DNA from: Epiperipatus broadwayi
Taxonomy: Eukaryota > Onychophora > Udeonychophora > Euonychophora > Peripatidae
DNA: 64,000 nucleotides
Reading direction: 5' to 3'
NCBI GenBank assembly: GCA_028023455.1
Contig: JAQFVV010000042.1
Coordinates: 4,295,739 to 4,359,738, forward strand
This document shows positions 1-12,370 of the stretch, one piece after another. Numbering within the stretch: position 1 is the first letter of the stretch; every line of letters starts with the position of its first letter. The position numbers and the translations under genes are program-made. Below the pieces are notes generated by a model, which did no database searches, was not told where the DNA came from, and saw only the letters and a program-made list of their open reading frames with translations.

Positions 1-165
1 TACTGAACTTTTAGATGCAATTAGAGGGGATTTGAACAAAGACTTTTAAGCTCCCTTCACTTATTCACTCCATCTTATATAACCAATATACATGAAGTGG
101 ATAGCTGAAGGGAGTTTGAAAGTCTGTATTCAAATCCCTCTAATTACAACTAAAGGTTCAGTACA
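1..165. mobile_element. Small foldback element (MITE-like), family with TAATTAGAGGG ends, copy 1
   Basis: Imperfect palindrome. The left arm (TACTGAAC, AATTAGAGGGGATTTGAAC, AGACTTTTAAGCTCCCTTCA) is mirrored by the right arm, which ends CAAATCCCTCTAATTACAAC and GGTTCAGTA. The left end is at position 1, so the element may continue outside the window. A second copy of the same core lies at 52891-53081. There is no coding capacity. A terminal-inverted-repeat DNA transposon derivative is the likeliest explanation, but no target duplication can be tested here. Confidence 0.7.
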
Positions 166-1259
166 TACTACTTGTATTCAAGTATTAACTTTAAATAAAA
201 TATCATAATGACTTATTTTTTTAAAAAATTATTTTTATTTTTTTCATGACAAAAAACAAAAATGTTGAATATTTTCAATATAATTCAAATTTTTATTTTA
301 ATAATTAATGACATATAAACATTTACATTATACATATTAATGTATTATCTTTTAATGGTAAATAGATAGGGTTATATTTTTATTTAAAAATGAAGGCACT
401 GCAATTTAAGCTGTAGTGGGTGTCTTTCAGTAATTCTTTGAATATGTGACTGTAGCTTATTAATTATTAGTCTACATGTATAATAAGTGTAGCAACTCTT
501 CCAAGTCATACAAGCCTCCATAGTTTGAGTAGAATACATGCACTGCAAAGTGTAAAATTACTAGTAATGCTAACTATAAAATAATTGAACCAGAATAAAA
601 ATAATATCCTGCATGAATAAAGTATTTGTGGTATTTAAAAGAATTCATATAAGTAGAAATATAAAAACAAAATTGCTATTCTTTTACAATATTATCTCTG
701 GGGGGGAGGCGAGAAAACTGGGAATTTAAGAACCAACTACGGTGAAGCCACTATATGCTATATCAATATACACTACTTCAATTATACGTTAACCAAAAAT
801 ATATATAAATAAAATTTAAAAAATGCAAATAAACAAAAAATAAAAAACACTAAAATTTGTAAATTTAATACATTTTATGAATCTCTGTCATTTATAAAAT
901 AGTAGCAGCCATTTTTTCACATTAAACCCAATATTCTCAAATGTTAAAATTTTAAAAATACATGATCTTATTTATTAATCCTTTTCTTTGGATTTTGTCA
1001 AAAGCCTACAAATCTTTTTTCCCCATAAGTTTGAGAGTATTTTGTGTAATAAAATATTTTTCCAAGTGTAAAGCTGGAAGCTCTATAAAATTGATTTTCC
1101 TTAAGCAATAAAATGAAAGTTAACACTGATTTAGTACTGATGGAAAAAAGATCTGGTAAAATGATTTATAAATTAAATGTTCTAATATTTTATCAAAAAA
1201 CTTATAAGTTTGTATGAGGAATTTGTGAAAGAATTTGAAATGGGTAACAGCAAGTTTTC

Positions 1260-1370
1260 ATATGTCATAGCAATGGCCGGGAGGCGAACCTGCAACAACC
1301 GTCTGCAACCAACTGCTTGCTTGCAAGGCAGCTGGCACTGACCTCTCGGTTAAAAACGCTTGACTGATAT
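1260..1370 (-). repeat. Short tRNA-like SINE, copy 1
   Basis: Read on the minus strand it starts GTCAAGCGTTTTTAACCGAG and carries an A-box-like ACCGAGAGGTCAG and a B-box-like GGTTCGCCTCCCGGCC, ending in GCTATGACATA. It aligns along its whole length with copies at 9867-9977 and 43473-43584. No target duplication is obvious, so this copy is probably older. The A-box form (CCGAGAGGTC) and the long stretch between the anticodon-like loop and the B box resemble class II (Leu/Ser) tRNAs. Confidence 0.75.
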
Positions 1371-2261
1371 AGACTTAAAAACCTTGAACAATTAGAGGTC
1401 TGCTGATAACATGGTGATATTATATTTACAAAGAAAAAAAAAGTTAATGAAGAAAATAGATATTATCTAGAGCAAGTGTTTACTTGCGTTTACACTGGAC
1501 TGTTTTGATTCCTCAACAGTTCAAAAGGTCAAAATCTCGTACCATTTTATTAAAAAAATAGATACCAATAAGTTTATTATTATTACTATTATTTTAAATA
1601 AATGAAAATGGATAAACATATTCATATAATAAATATAAATGTAAACATCGTCTCTCAACTTATTATTATTAATAACTACATTATTATTTTTGTAAATTTT
1701 GTTTATATTATATTAATTTGTATATGTATTCTATACATATAAAAAACAAAAAAAAAATCCATTATTTAAATATGTGTCTGTGTGTTGAAATGTACTGGCC
1801 AATATAAACAATTCAGAATACATTATATTTATCTGTTTAATAAGGTTTGTTTAATTTCTTTGAATTAATAATTTTACTCTTTATAGTCAAGTTGCAATCT
1901 TTAGTGTTTATATAAATATATTAGACCATATGTAAAGGTTAAATGCCTTGTCAATAGATTGAGTTTGTTGATTGCTACTGATATTAAGTGTTGACTGTTT
2001 TCAAGTATTTACAATATATGCAGTATATTATTATTATTATAAAATTTTGTTCATATTATAATGTTAATTTGTATATGTATTCTATATATGTAAAATGTAA
2101 CTATTGTATGCGTGTGTTAAAAAGTACAGTTTATCAACTGGGAAATGCTGTAAACAATATATATTGTATTGTAAACAAATTTTATAAACAAAGCATGAAT
2201 TATTATCCACTACACATGATATATGCTAAAGGAGCCTGGAATAAAGTATAGTGGATATTAA

Positions 2262-2527
2262 TATTTACTAAAGCTGTAACCTTTAGGAATAAGCATCTGA
2301 AAAAATTCGAAGGTAGGACCTCTACAGGTCTTAGCCACAAGCTTATAGGTCTTAGCCACAAGCTTATGCTAGGAAGAAATTTCCTCTTTTCTTCCTAGCG
2401 TAAGCTTGTGGCTAAGACCTGTAGAGGTCCTACCTTCGAATTTTTTCAGACGCTTATTCCTAAAGGTTACAGCTTTAGTAAATATTACTTAATATAATAA
2501 TGTGCGTTTAATAAAATTTATAATTAT
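2262..2527. mobile_element. Foldback element, GCTGTAACC family, copy 1
   Basis: A long hairpin: arms run from TATTTACTAAAGCTGTAACC inward through ATTCGAAGGTAGGACC to GCTAGGAAG, and are mirrored in order to GGTTACAGCTTTAGTAAATA at about 2486. The left arm holds a tandem duplication of AGGTCTTAGCCACAAGCTTA that the right arm has once. Sequence beyond the right arm (to about 2527) is shared with copy 2 at 53168-53357, so the element is longer than its hairpin. Confidence 0.8.
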
Positions 2528-4356
2528 AGTGGATATTGTTTTGTTTATTAAAATATTAAACATATATGTACGTTTCTTGGCATAATGATATATTCATGTT
2601 AAGATGAAAGACTTCCTCAATAAATTCAATATCAAGTCATATTAGTTCTTACATAATTAATGTTTATTTCATATTTTCAGTAGTATCTTTCAAATATATA
2701 TTTGTTTTAATAAAACATCTTCCCACCCTATTTCTTAAGAAGTGCAATCTTCTCTCAGCATGAAATCAAGAATAGTTCTTCATTCAAAAAAATTGCTGTA
2801 TCAATTTTTAAATATTGATGCATAACACTATTACACTACACATTCTAGAGAGAATTCTATGCATAATATGAATCACAACTAAATGTTTAATAATTTATTT
2901 AAAATATAAAATTTTGTGAAGTTGGAAAGATCAGTATCTAAATAAGTTAACAAATTTTGATATCAGTTGATTTCCAAGCTTAAATAACTGCACTGTATTA
3001 TTAAGTATTAGGTGTTAACATTTTATCAATTGCAGTTGGCATTTTGTGGAGGGGAAAAAAGAGGCCTTGAAATTTTTTTTTTTGACTATTCAAAAAGCAG
3101 TTTATATCAAAGTATAAACTAATATTTATGATAGAGTGAAAAAATTGCAAAGATCAAACTGCCTTAAGATTAAACATCATTAAGATAATACTTTCCAAAA
3201 GTATCTTCATCCTTGGATAATATTTGTCCATTAGTCTGGAGTTTTTTAACAAGTATGGGCAGCCAAATTTATTAAAGATACTGAAAGACATCAATAACAA
3301 TTTGTAAATAAAAATATTATTTAATTTTAATCTGGGTATAACAAGGAATTGTAATACAAATTTTAGATATTTTTTTTAAAATATATATATAAGTTAAAGA
3401 ATATATGTATATTTTTATAGCTTCTCTATGCAAATGTGTAATTGTCAAAACTGAGTGTTTTAAGCATGGAATTTTGTAAGCAACTTGTAGCTAAAAATGA
3501 TTATTCATGCAGTCTTAGCTAGGAATGATTTCATGTTCTTTTAAATTGATACGAATATTAACTATGTTTAATACTGCTGATATAAAATTTCCAACAAATA
3601 TAAAATATTATGGAATATATGAAACAATAAGCAGATAACCTCTATTTTTAGCTGAAAAAAAAAAAACATTTTGTGAATTTTTCTCATTGACATATACAAT
3701 AGTTTTGAGATTGTATTTACAAGAAGTTCCTTTATACAATTAGTGATTCTACAGATTTGTGTGAGAAACTAGTTAGAGAGGTCTTGTATTCAAATACATG
3801 ATTAACCTGCATCCCAAATAAGTCTGCAAAGAATTTTTATAACATTCATCTGATATAACTTGAGATAGTGATTAATGAATTTTCAATACATGTTTGTCAC
3901 ACTCAAAAATTATTTTACCAAATGATTATATCATTTACTAAATACAATTAATAAACCTACCAAAAATACATCAGAAGTATTGACAACCTGAAAAATTTTC
4001 TATGGTTAACATGATCAATGACAGACTGATCATTAAATTCCATTAAAATACACTTGAGGTTTATATAGAGAATAACTATTTAATATTTCAAGTTTAACAG
4101 TTGTTAATGGTAATGCCATTCTTTGTGAAAAATAAGAAAATAATATCTGCAAGAAAGAACTACCATTAGAAATGTGGAAACAATGTTTATTGAGAAAGGC
4201 ACTAATAGTCATTAGCAAGATTTCAAACAGAAAACAAAACACTATACAGATCAACACATATCTAAAGAGTCATGTTATCTATAGTAAAAAAAAAAAAATG
4301 TTGTGAGCGTCAAAAAGCAGAACAGTTGAGCTGCCACTTCCAAGTCACTGATTTTT

Positions 4357-4390
4357 GATATCATTGCTCTAACACAAAAGCAATGATGTC
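4357..4390. repeat. Short hairpin
   Basis: GATATCATTGCT pairs with AGCAATGATGTC across a 10-base loop with one mismatch. Possibly the remnant of a small inverted-repeat element; no function is suggested. Confidence 0.45.
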
Positions 4391-4967
4391 ATAATCATTT
4401 TTAGAGGTATATCATGTGGCTGAAAAGTCATTAAACTTTTTTTGAACCATTAAAAAAATGTACAGCAAAAAAAAAAAGCTTTTCAATAAAACTGACTTCT
4501 TTCAAAGTGATGGAATCATTGTAAATCTTTTGATTCATTCACTATTCTGATTAAGAGATCAGTTCATCCTATGATGTAAATATTATTTACTGACAATAGT
4601 GATATTTCATCTAAGATAATAATACTTCAATTCATACAGCTCATAAAGTCAAACATCCAACTGAGCCTGTGTGTGTCATTCTTGAAAGTAATATGGTATC
4701 TTCCATCAATATCTCTCAAAAAATTTGAGTCTTTTGTCTTATAAAAAAAAATTTACATTACTGGACAGTGTTCAAATATTGTACCTTTTCACCCCAAAAT
4801 AAAATTCAAGCAATTCTTGGTGCAAATAGTGATCCTATACTAATTAATACATCACGAGCATACACATACAATGCTCTGTAGATGCATGACAATGGACTCA
4901 TATTTAATAATTATACACCTTTCTTTATACAAACTACATAAAATAAGAAAAAAATAAGCAATTATAC

Positions 4968-5307
4968 CTGGCAACTGTTTATTTTGAATAACTTTTTCCT
5001 CTAGTTGTGGTTGTTCTAAGCTAACAGATTTACCAAATGATGCCATGCCACCACTATTGAGTATATTGCTTATACCACTAGTTGTATGAGGTGTTCCTTG
5101 AAGCAATATACAGCCAAATGTCTGCAATAGTAACTGATGGGATAGGAGACCTACTACAATATTCCTAAATGGAATCCGTGCCATATAATATTCTGGGTTC
5201 AGTGTCTGATCTAGATCAGGAGGACAAAGCAAAAAGACATAGGAACGCTCATTATCAACATCCTGAAAAGATTGGGATTGTGTCTGTTGACTATCCAACC
5301 AAAATAC
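4968..5307 (-). CDS. ARFGEF3: ARFGEF3 (BIG3) homologue, window exon E4
   Basis: Minus-strand internal exon of 340 bp. The acceptor is a T-rich tract ending GTGATAG before 5307 and the donor is CCAG|GTATAA after 4968. It starts in phase 0 with VFWLDSQQTQSQ, directly continuing the Gln of E3, and contains YVFLLCPPDLDQTLN and IPFRNIVVGLLSHQLLLQTF; it ends KQLP plus one base. Human BIG3 has the equivalent VF.LD start, a PPD segment, and a FREIVVSLLSHQVLLQ helix, so identity is secure. The Ser/Gln-rich and Ser/Gly-rich stretches on either side of that helix look like variable loops. The open frame runs past the donor to 4852, but the splice site and loss of similarity place the exon end at 4968. 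The next exon, which should begin in the middle of a Gly codon, was not found in 1-4967. Confidence 0.93.
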
Positions 5308-7055
5308 CTATCACAAAAAAAAAAAAACAACAGCATTCATGATAATTTCTTACAAATAGCAACTAACTACATGATAATTAATTATGTATACAGTAAATAT
5401 TTTACTCAATGATATATTATTATAAATAAATCTTTTTAAATAGGTTTATGAAACTACATCCAATTAACAATTTTCATTTGCTATATATTTGATCAGTATT
5501 ATTTTCACTTATTTATAAAATCCTTTCCTAATTAGTTTTGAATACTGGTATATCAAAGAGAAAAAAAATAAACATAAGAGATAAATTTCAAAAATATAAA
5601 TTAAAAGGAATATAAGTATAATATAACAATATTCAATATGTTTAAAATGATGAGGATATCTATGTGCAGATAATATGAACAAACAGAAGTTTATAATCTA
5701 GTACTGCCTCAAATTACAACAAATTTTAAAGGCTTATATACTCTTTGTGCCAATTAAATGGTCATCCTTTTGTACGTTCTCCAGTTAAAAGCATGTATGA
5801 TTTTAATTCTGAATCACCATAATGATTAACCATGTTGATCATTATATTTAGTATTAATTCAATAAGAGAAATAACTTCAATATTGTTCACTTGAAGCTGA
5901 TTTTATTTTGGCCATTATATTTATTTGAGCAATATTTTAGCACACAGTCTCTGTTCTGGTTTTTATATTTTGGATAATTTTTCTTTTCTTAAATTCAAGT
6001 TCCCTACTATAATACTAATACTTTAATAATTCTATTGTTCCCAACAAAATTAAAGATGATGAGGCCCATTTTTATGGTCCAATTTTTTTTTCATCCAAAG
6101 ATAATTATCCATTCTTCTGACATTGTGAATATTTTGTAACAATAAAAACAAGTTCGTTAATATAAATTATTATGAAACTATATGCTAGATTTATATGTTA
6201 AATAATTGAGTTTAGATTTACTAAAGAAGTTTTTAATTTTAAAAATGACAATTCCTTAAGATTGTGAAGCTAATAAAAAAAAAAAATTAAATTTATGATG
6301 TAAATTTAAGAAGTATTTAGGCATTCTAAGATAGAGAGCAAAACAGAAACTGGTCAAATCCTCATTATCTGAAAAGTGGAACATTTGTTTTCAACTATAA
6401 AAAGCCAATGAAAAGGCATTTTCTTTGTAGTGAATTATTAAGGTTGTTTTTATCTATGTTAATTTGTGGCATATAAGTCTATAATAATAAAATTATTATG
6501 GGCAATAAGTTAATAACTAACATGGATAGATATCCAAAATTGGCACTATGAAGATATTTAGTAATTTTTAAATCAAAATCAAAACCTTTATAAAAAGTTT
6601 GATCAGGTTATAGTTAATTATTCTAGTAAGTAATACCCATTTCATTATTTCTCGATGCTTGAGAAATGTTGGAAAGACATCTGCAATGAGATATTAAAAA
6701 CTATTCTTTAATTTTAAAAAAGTTACAAAAAATTGCTTATCTATCCTATAGTCAACTGCTTAGAAATTCAAGTGCTAAGTAGCCGGCTAAGTATATTGCA
6801 TCCATTCAACACTCTCTCCTCTCTTTTAGTTTCTTATGTTAGGATTTGAGCCAGAAACCATTAAATCTTAACCCTGTTGTCATCAGCTAAACTATTCAGA
6901 TTGTATCATTATAATAAAATAAATGAACAATCCTTACCTGAAGTTATACAGAAAAATAATTATAAGTAATGAAAAATTAAGTGAAATAATGAAACTTAGT
7001 AAATTTAAAAAATAAAATGACAAAGGAAAAAATAAAACAATAAGGTATAAATAAA

Positions 7056-7190
7056 AATCGAACCCTTAGTTGCTTGGCAGGTCAGATGATATTCAAGCAA
7101 CAGAATGATAGGTTGAGCTTCAATCCAGAAACCATTAGCTTTCTAGCCTTCAAAGTACTCTGGTACTAGATTGCACCAGACTAGATATAA
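7056..7190 (-). repeat. Decayed tRNA-like SINE candidate
   Basis: The reverse strand carries AGGGTTCGATTTTT, which resembles a Pol III B box, and the upstream part resembles the reverse-strand segment at 18480-18580 (GGTTGAG...TTGATTCACAAAC). No A box or target duplication could be fixed, so this is tentative. Confidence 0.3.
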
Positions 7191-8041
7191 ATTAAATGTC
7201 TAATAATAATATATTGATTTTTGCCTTTTTTTTTTCATTCACAAAAAGATATTTATGTTAAATATCAATTTAAGACACAAATTCGTATTTGTTTAAATTC
7301 AATTTAAATTTTATATATGGAGCTCGCAAATAAGCTCATAACAAGCTTTGCAGAATATCTCCAACTTGACCGGTTTCTGTTACTGGCTTTCTCAGTGAGG
7401 TATTAGGATATTCGAGCATTAGATAGATAATGTAACATATGACTTCATTTCTTTCCAATTTAAATTTATTTAAATAGACATTTAACCAGTGGCATTGGTA
7501 TGATTAGAGAGGGGAAGCAATATTTTTTTCTCTTTATAATTAATTAAATGTAATAATTTTAAGTTAGTTTATTTAAAAATTAAGTAAATCTTTCTTTCAT
7601 GTTTTACAATATCTTCAATTATTTCATTTATAAACATTCCTTGGGACAATTAAGCAAATTGATTCATAAAAACTTCTATATTGATATTTTAGCTCATTTT
7701 GATAGGCATCTTTGTCCATTAATTTTGATAATCACTTTTGTCCAGAAGCATTTCAAGTATGAATTTCAATTCCTTTCAGTGTCAAAAAAGATATTTTAAC
7801 AAGGGCACAAATAGAAAGTATACTCAAGATTAATGCAAATAATACTATTTGTGAAAAGTTAAGATTTAATAATTTTTATTAGTCATTCATTAGACTAGAG
7901 ATTCACTTAATGAATATTTCTGCAGGGTAATTTTCACTACACCACTCTTATGCAAAGTAGAGAGACAGGCTATCCACTTTTAACATTTTGTGGAGGGGTG
8001 AGATTGTAAACATATAACCGAAGACCTGTGAAGATGTATGA

Positions 8042-8105
8042 CCCCCAAGATACACATTTCGTGTTGAACCAACAGTCATCAATTGGCTCAGATCACAATG
8101 TCTTA
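8042..8105 (+). repeat. Dispersed repeat (shared with 43326-43385), copy 1
   Basis: ATGACCCCCAAGATACACAT followed by a block resembling CATCAATTGGCTCAGAT is shared, with point differences, with 43326-43385. Upstream sequence from about 7930 (ACTACACCACTC..., CATTTTGTGGAGGGG) resembles 10577-10645 and 3020-3060, suggesting a larger decayed interspersed element of unknown type. Confidence 0.45.
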
Positions 8106-9866
8106 CACATATCTTAATCATAGTTCAGTATATATAGATAGCTAATTAGTACAGTCTAATTGAAAATCTCTAGAATTTATATATTCAAAAAGTTTATTAC
8201 CGTCTTTGCTTTTTAAATTACCTGAATTATAAATATCTCTTTTTAAAAGGGAATATTAATTAAAAGTAATAAAAAATTGTGTTCTAGATTCTATTAAATC
8301 AAGTTTAAATATTAAAATAAATTAAACTAAAACACAATTCAAGTCACTAATTTTTAATTTATTTGCTTATCCCTTTTGCATACAAATATATTCATCTCAA
8401 ACACTCATTTTAATATATATATATAATTAATAAATAATAATAATTACACAAATATATACATCCATGAAATCAGAGAAAAAATATTTTAAAGCTTCTTAGA
8501 TTTATTTACTAGCAATGTTAATGAAATTGAAAGTTTTAAAACATTAACGAATATTTTCAATTCACATGCATAATAATAGTGAAGCTATTTCTTGACGAAA
8601 TTCTACACCGAGTATAATTTAATTTTTTTGCTTAGAATATTACTTAATATATTTTGTGTCATGTGACTTGAAACTTCATTTTTGGTGATATATTCAAGTT
8701 GCAAAAATTGGTCAATTTTTTTTTTTAATAAACACATATCTTATAGTATATGCTCTATGACCCCACTTGTTTTTTATCAAACCATAGATAAATTTAAAAC
8801 AACAATTAAAATTTTTCCTTATTATTATCTTCTTAACTAAATTATGTTTCTTTTTGGAGTACAAATAACAGATTATAGTTTTATCTATTCGTTAAAAAAA
8901 CATTATTGTCTTTCAAAATAATCTCTCTTAATATCCTTGTTCTTTTTTAGCTTAAACTACAAATTACAAATATATACGCTTTATTATTATTTTTTAGATC
9001 TATTTGCTAATCAATCTGCCTAATTTATTTATTTAATGAAATAATATAACAGTCTATTTATTCACTAAAACATATGAACTTAAATATACTTTTTTTAAAT
9101 TCTAAAGCCAGTTACAGATAATAAAAATTAACTTATTACAGTATTTTTTTATATATTATAAAAAACATTTTTTTTTAGTATCCTATATTAATTCACAATT
9201 ATTTGTAACCAAACCCCATATGTGAGACTACATATCTGACTATGAAATAAGCATGATATATATATACACACACACACAATTATGAAGTAAAAAGCAGACT
9301 GTGGTTTTAGATAATATATAATAATTTTGATAAAAATATTTTTAATTAAAACTTAAATGACAATAGCAAATTTATTGCACACAAATGAGTAAGTTATATA
9401 AGGTGCAGAAAAATATGACATATAAGTTGTTATATCATTGAATTATTGTCAATATATCATAAGTTATACTAATATCTTTGAACTACTCTCAAATCAATGA
9501 TGTAACTTGTTAACACTACATAGATTCAATTTAAAATTTGCTTCCACAACAAAGATATGACAGCTTAAAAATATAATATCAGAGTAAGCATTCTAAAAAC
9601 AAGTTACATTTAACAATTAGCAGGAATAAATGCTTGTTTTTTTATTTATTTTTAAAAAAAGTTAACATATAAATGCCTTTCACTTTTTTTTTTATATAAA
9701 AAAAGCTGAAAAAGTTTATAAATTATTATAAATATTAAAAATATTATATAAAAAACATGCAATCATTAAAGAGAAAAATTGCATCCTTGTCATACATAGA
9801 TTATACACCATTCAATTAACAAACATTATTTAACAGTGAATAAAAACTCCAAAAATAATATATATA

Positions 9867-9977
9867 GTCTAGCATTGGTGGTCGAGAGGTCAGCGCGACT
9901 ACCTTGCACTTGCAGGCAGTTGCCCGGGTTGCGGGTTCGCGTCCCGGCCAATACTATGACACTTTAAAAAAAATTAA
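9867..9977 (+). repeat. Short tRNA-like SINE, copy 2, with 16-bp target-site duplication
   Basis: Starts GTCTAGCATTGGTGGTCGAG, has A-box GGTCGAGAGGTCAG and B-box GGGTTCGCGTCCCGGCC, and ends in an A-rich tail. It is flanked by AAAAATAATATATATA at 9851-9866 and again at 9978-9993, as expected for LINE-driven retroposition into an A/T-rich target. A cloverleaf is partly possible (GCATTGG with CCAATAC, a GTC/GAC D-stem), but one acceptor pair mismatches and a clear anticodon stem is missing, so a working tRNA gene is unlikely. Confidence 0.82.
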
Positions 9978-11344
9978 AAAAATAATATATATATAAAAAA
10001 AAAATTTTTTTTAAATTTAATTTGATGAATAAAAAATAATTAAACCAATCACTATTTTTAAAACTAGTGATTGAATTTATTAATTTATGGATGCCTACAC
10101 GTTTATTTCAAGTTACTACCCATTCAACAATCAAAATTGCACTTGAATAACAAAAAATTTCTTTTGGTTCTAGATATATTATTCATTTAAATAAAATCGT
10201 TTTTAATAAAATATTATATACAGTATATTATTTTTTAGTATTTGGGTATTTAGCAACTGATTTTTTGTAGCTATTCAAAATTAAAAACTGAGAATAAAAC
10301 AATGCCATTATATTTCCAGTATTTGAAATAAAATTTGAGTATGTTTATAAAATTTTTGGGTTTATGAAAGAAAGCAGATTTTTTTTAAAAAAGCAAGTTT
10401 TAGTTAAACAATTATGAGAAATTAAGATTTCATCCATTTCTTTTCTTTCTATTTTATTAAATGCTTTTTAAGTGATTAGTCATAAAATTCAGTGAAAGCG
10501 TATTTTAAAAAAATATATTGCCATTTATTATGTGCATCACTGAAAATTTGTTGAATTGACTTCAAGGTAATGTTTTTGGAGTTTAATTTTCACTACACTA
10601 CACTCAACAGCAGGTAAGGACTTTTCTATCTGCTTTTAATATCGTGGCAAGACGTAAACTACAGAAATATTATTTATTATTGGATAATCTTTAGTCTTAT
10701 GAATGACTAATAAAATGTATTAATACAACTTCAAGGTGGTTTGAAATGTGATGGGTTGGACAGCTCTGAAATATTGCAATGACATTGAATAACACACAAA
10801 ATTTGAAGAAACTACATTTAATAAAATTATATTAATTAAATATCAGTTACCAGATTTGACTCAAATAAATAAACAATTTCTGAGTTAGATAAAAACATTT
10901 AAAGCAATAACACCCCCTCCCCCAATTTTTTTAAAATTTATGATTACTACTTTCTCTATAGGTAACTACATAAAAGATTCTTAACATAAAGTCAATATAT
11001 AATAAAGAATCACAAAAAAATTGATGAAAATCTCAAGAAAGTTTAAGCACAATGATAAAAAAAATTGATTACTAAATGTATGTTTGATTATGACATTTAT
11101 TTTTTAATGGAGACACTTTTAGCTTTCAAGTATGTCACCTTTGTCACTTACCTTATGGTACTTTGGTCATTAAATTGATTATCTGGTAATAATGGCAATA
11201 TAATAATGGAGAAAAGGTTCATTTACAAAAATACTATTGCTGTTCTCACACATATAAAGTCATTAACTGCTAGTCTAAATGAACATCATTATTATTAATT
11301 AATTTCACTGGAATTGACATGTGGCTCAAAGTGATATAAATAAT

Positions 11345-11430
11345 GGCTGGATGAGCATTTGTTTCAATGGTTAAGTGCTTATTGCTAGATAAAGTTTCTA
11401 GTTCAATTCTGAATTGAATTAAACAAACAA
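11345..11430 (+). repeat. Decayed tRNA-derived SINE candidate
   Basis: TTTCAATGGTTAAGTGCTTA resembles an A box and TAGTTCAATTCTGAATT a B box at suitable spacing, followed by an A-rich tail (AAACAAACAAACAACAAGG). It is not alignable with the GTCAAG SINE family, so would be a separate and older family. Confidence 0.4.
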
Positions 11431-11837
11431 ACAACAAGGACAAAAAAATCTGGCTAGATAAGCTATTTTGTCAGCAGTAGTTCTAGAAACTAACACCTAT
11501 CTCAACTTATCACAAAACCAATAATTAATTACTCTTCAGAAGAAATTTTTTAAAAAATAGAATAGTAGTTGCAACAATTTTATTAACATACTGAAAATAT
11601 CATTGCAAAAATCACTAATTAAAAAAAAGGCATAAAAAAAGATTTTTTCGTAATCATTCTTCTACAAAGTAAAATACAAAGAGATACGAGCTGATTACAT
11701 ACCCATAAAAATATATTTCTAAATTATTGAAATATCAAAAGTAAAAGTCATATAAAGCAACAGTAAATAATAGAAATCTATAGAACTAGATTTAGAATAT
11801 ATCATATATTTCAGGCTTTTAGTCTGATATTAAACAA

Positions 11838-12370
11838 GTTAAAGCTGATTGCCAGTTGTGTGATGTATTGGTCCTAACTTTGAATTCCATATCTTCATTA
11901 CTAAAGACAAAAGCTAGAACTGGTCTGGGAATGGAAATTAAAATGTACTACCATCTGATAATCACTAACTACTCAAGATTATAATAGATAGAGTTCTCTC
12001 TATTCTTGTTTACATTATGACATAGTAATGTTATGTTACTATTAGCACTCTTGGGCAAAGAAAAAAAGTTCCCCCAAAATTAGAAAAAAGCTGAGATTAC
12101 TAAAATATATAGGTACTAACTTGGGGTTAGATATATTTAATTTTACAAAAAAAATTGACGTGGGTTCAAAACATTAGTTTTAATTTGATTTATAGATTGA
12201 TAGTAAAAAAAAAAAGATGATTAACAGATTACAACTGCATTGATTCCCAATTTGAATCCAAAATCATTTTTAACAAAGGCAAAATTCAGAAACTGTTCAG
12301 GAAATAGTAATTAAAATATACTACTATCAAATAATCATTGAATAAGTTTAAAATAGAATTCATCATTTGC
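11838..12370 (+). repeat. Diverged tandem duplication (unit about 350 bp)
   Basis: The segment about 11838-12005 (TTTGAATTCCATATC, AATTAAAATGTACTACCATC, GATAATCACT) is repeated at about 12195-12365 (TTTGAATCCAAAATC, AATTAAAATATACTACTATC, AATAATCATT). A weaker third similarity is at 40270-40340 (TTTGAATCC, ACAAAGGCAAAATCTAAA). Probably parts of an old interspersed repeat. Confidence 0.45.

Larger units (their letters stand above)
1..4967 (-). other. Intron downstream of E4 (runs off the window)
   Basis: The donor is at 4967-4966 (GT on the minus strand). No acceptor followed by BIG3-like sequence was found before position 1, so the next exon probably lies outside the window. It contains two foldback elements and one SINE copy, with AT-rich low-complexity sequence between 2530 and 4960 apart from a short hairpin near 4357-4390. 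Confidence 0.7.

Noticed and set aside
1988-2251. 87-codon ORF (+)
   Set aside because: Tyr/Ile/Asn-rich translation of AT-rich DNA, no domain or homologue recognised, ends next to a foldback element.
9867-9977. Functional tRNA gene
   Set aside because: Acceptor stem has a mismatch, no convincing anticodon stem, A-rich tail and target-site duplications show a retroposed SINE.
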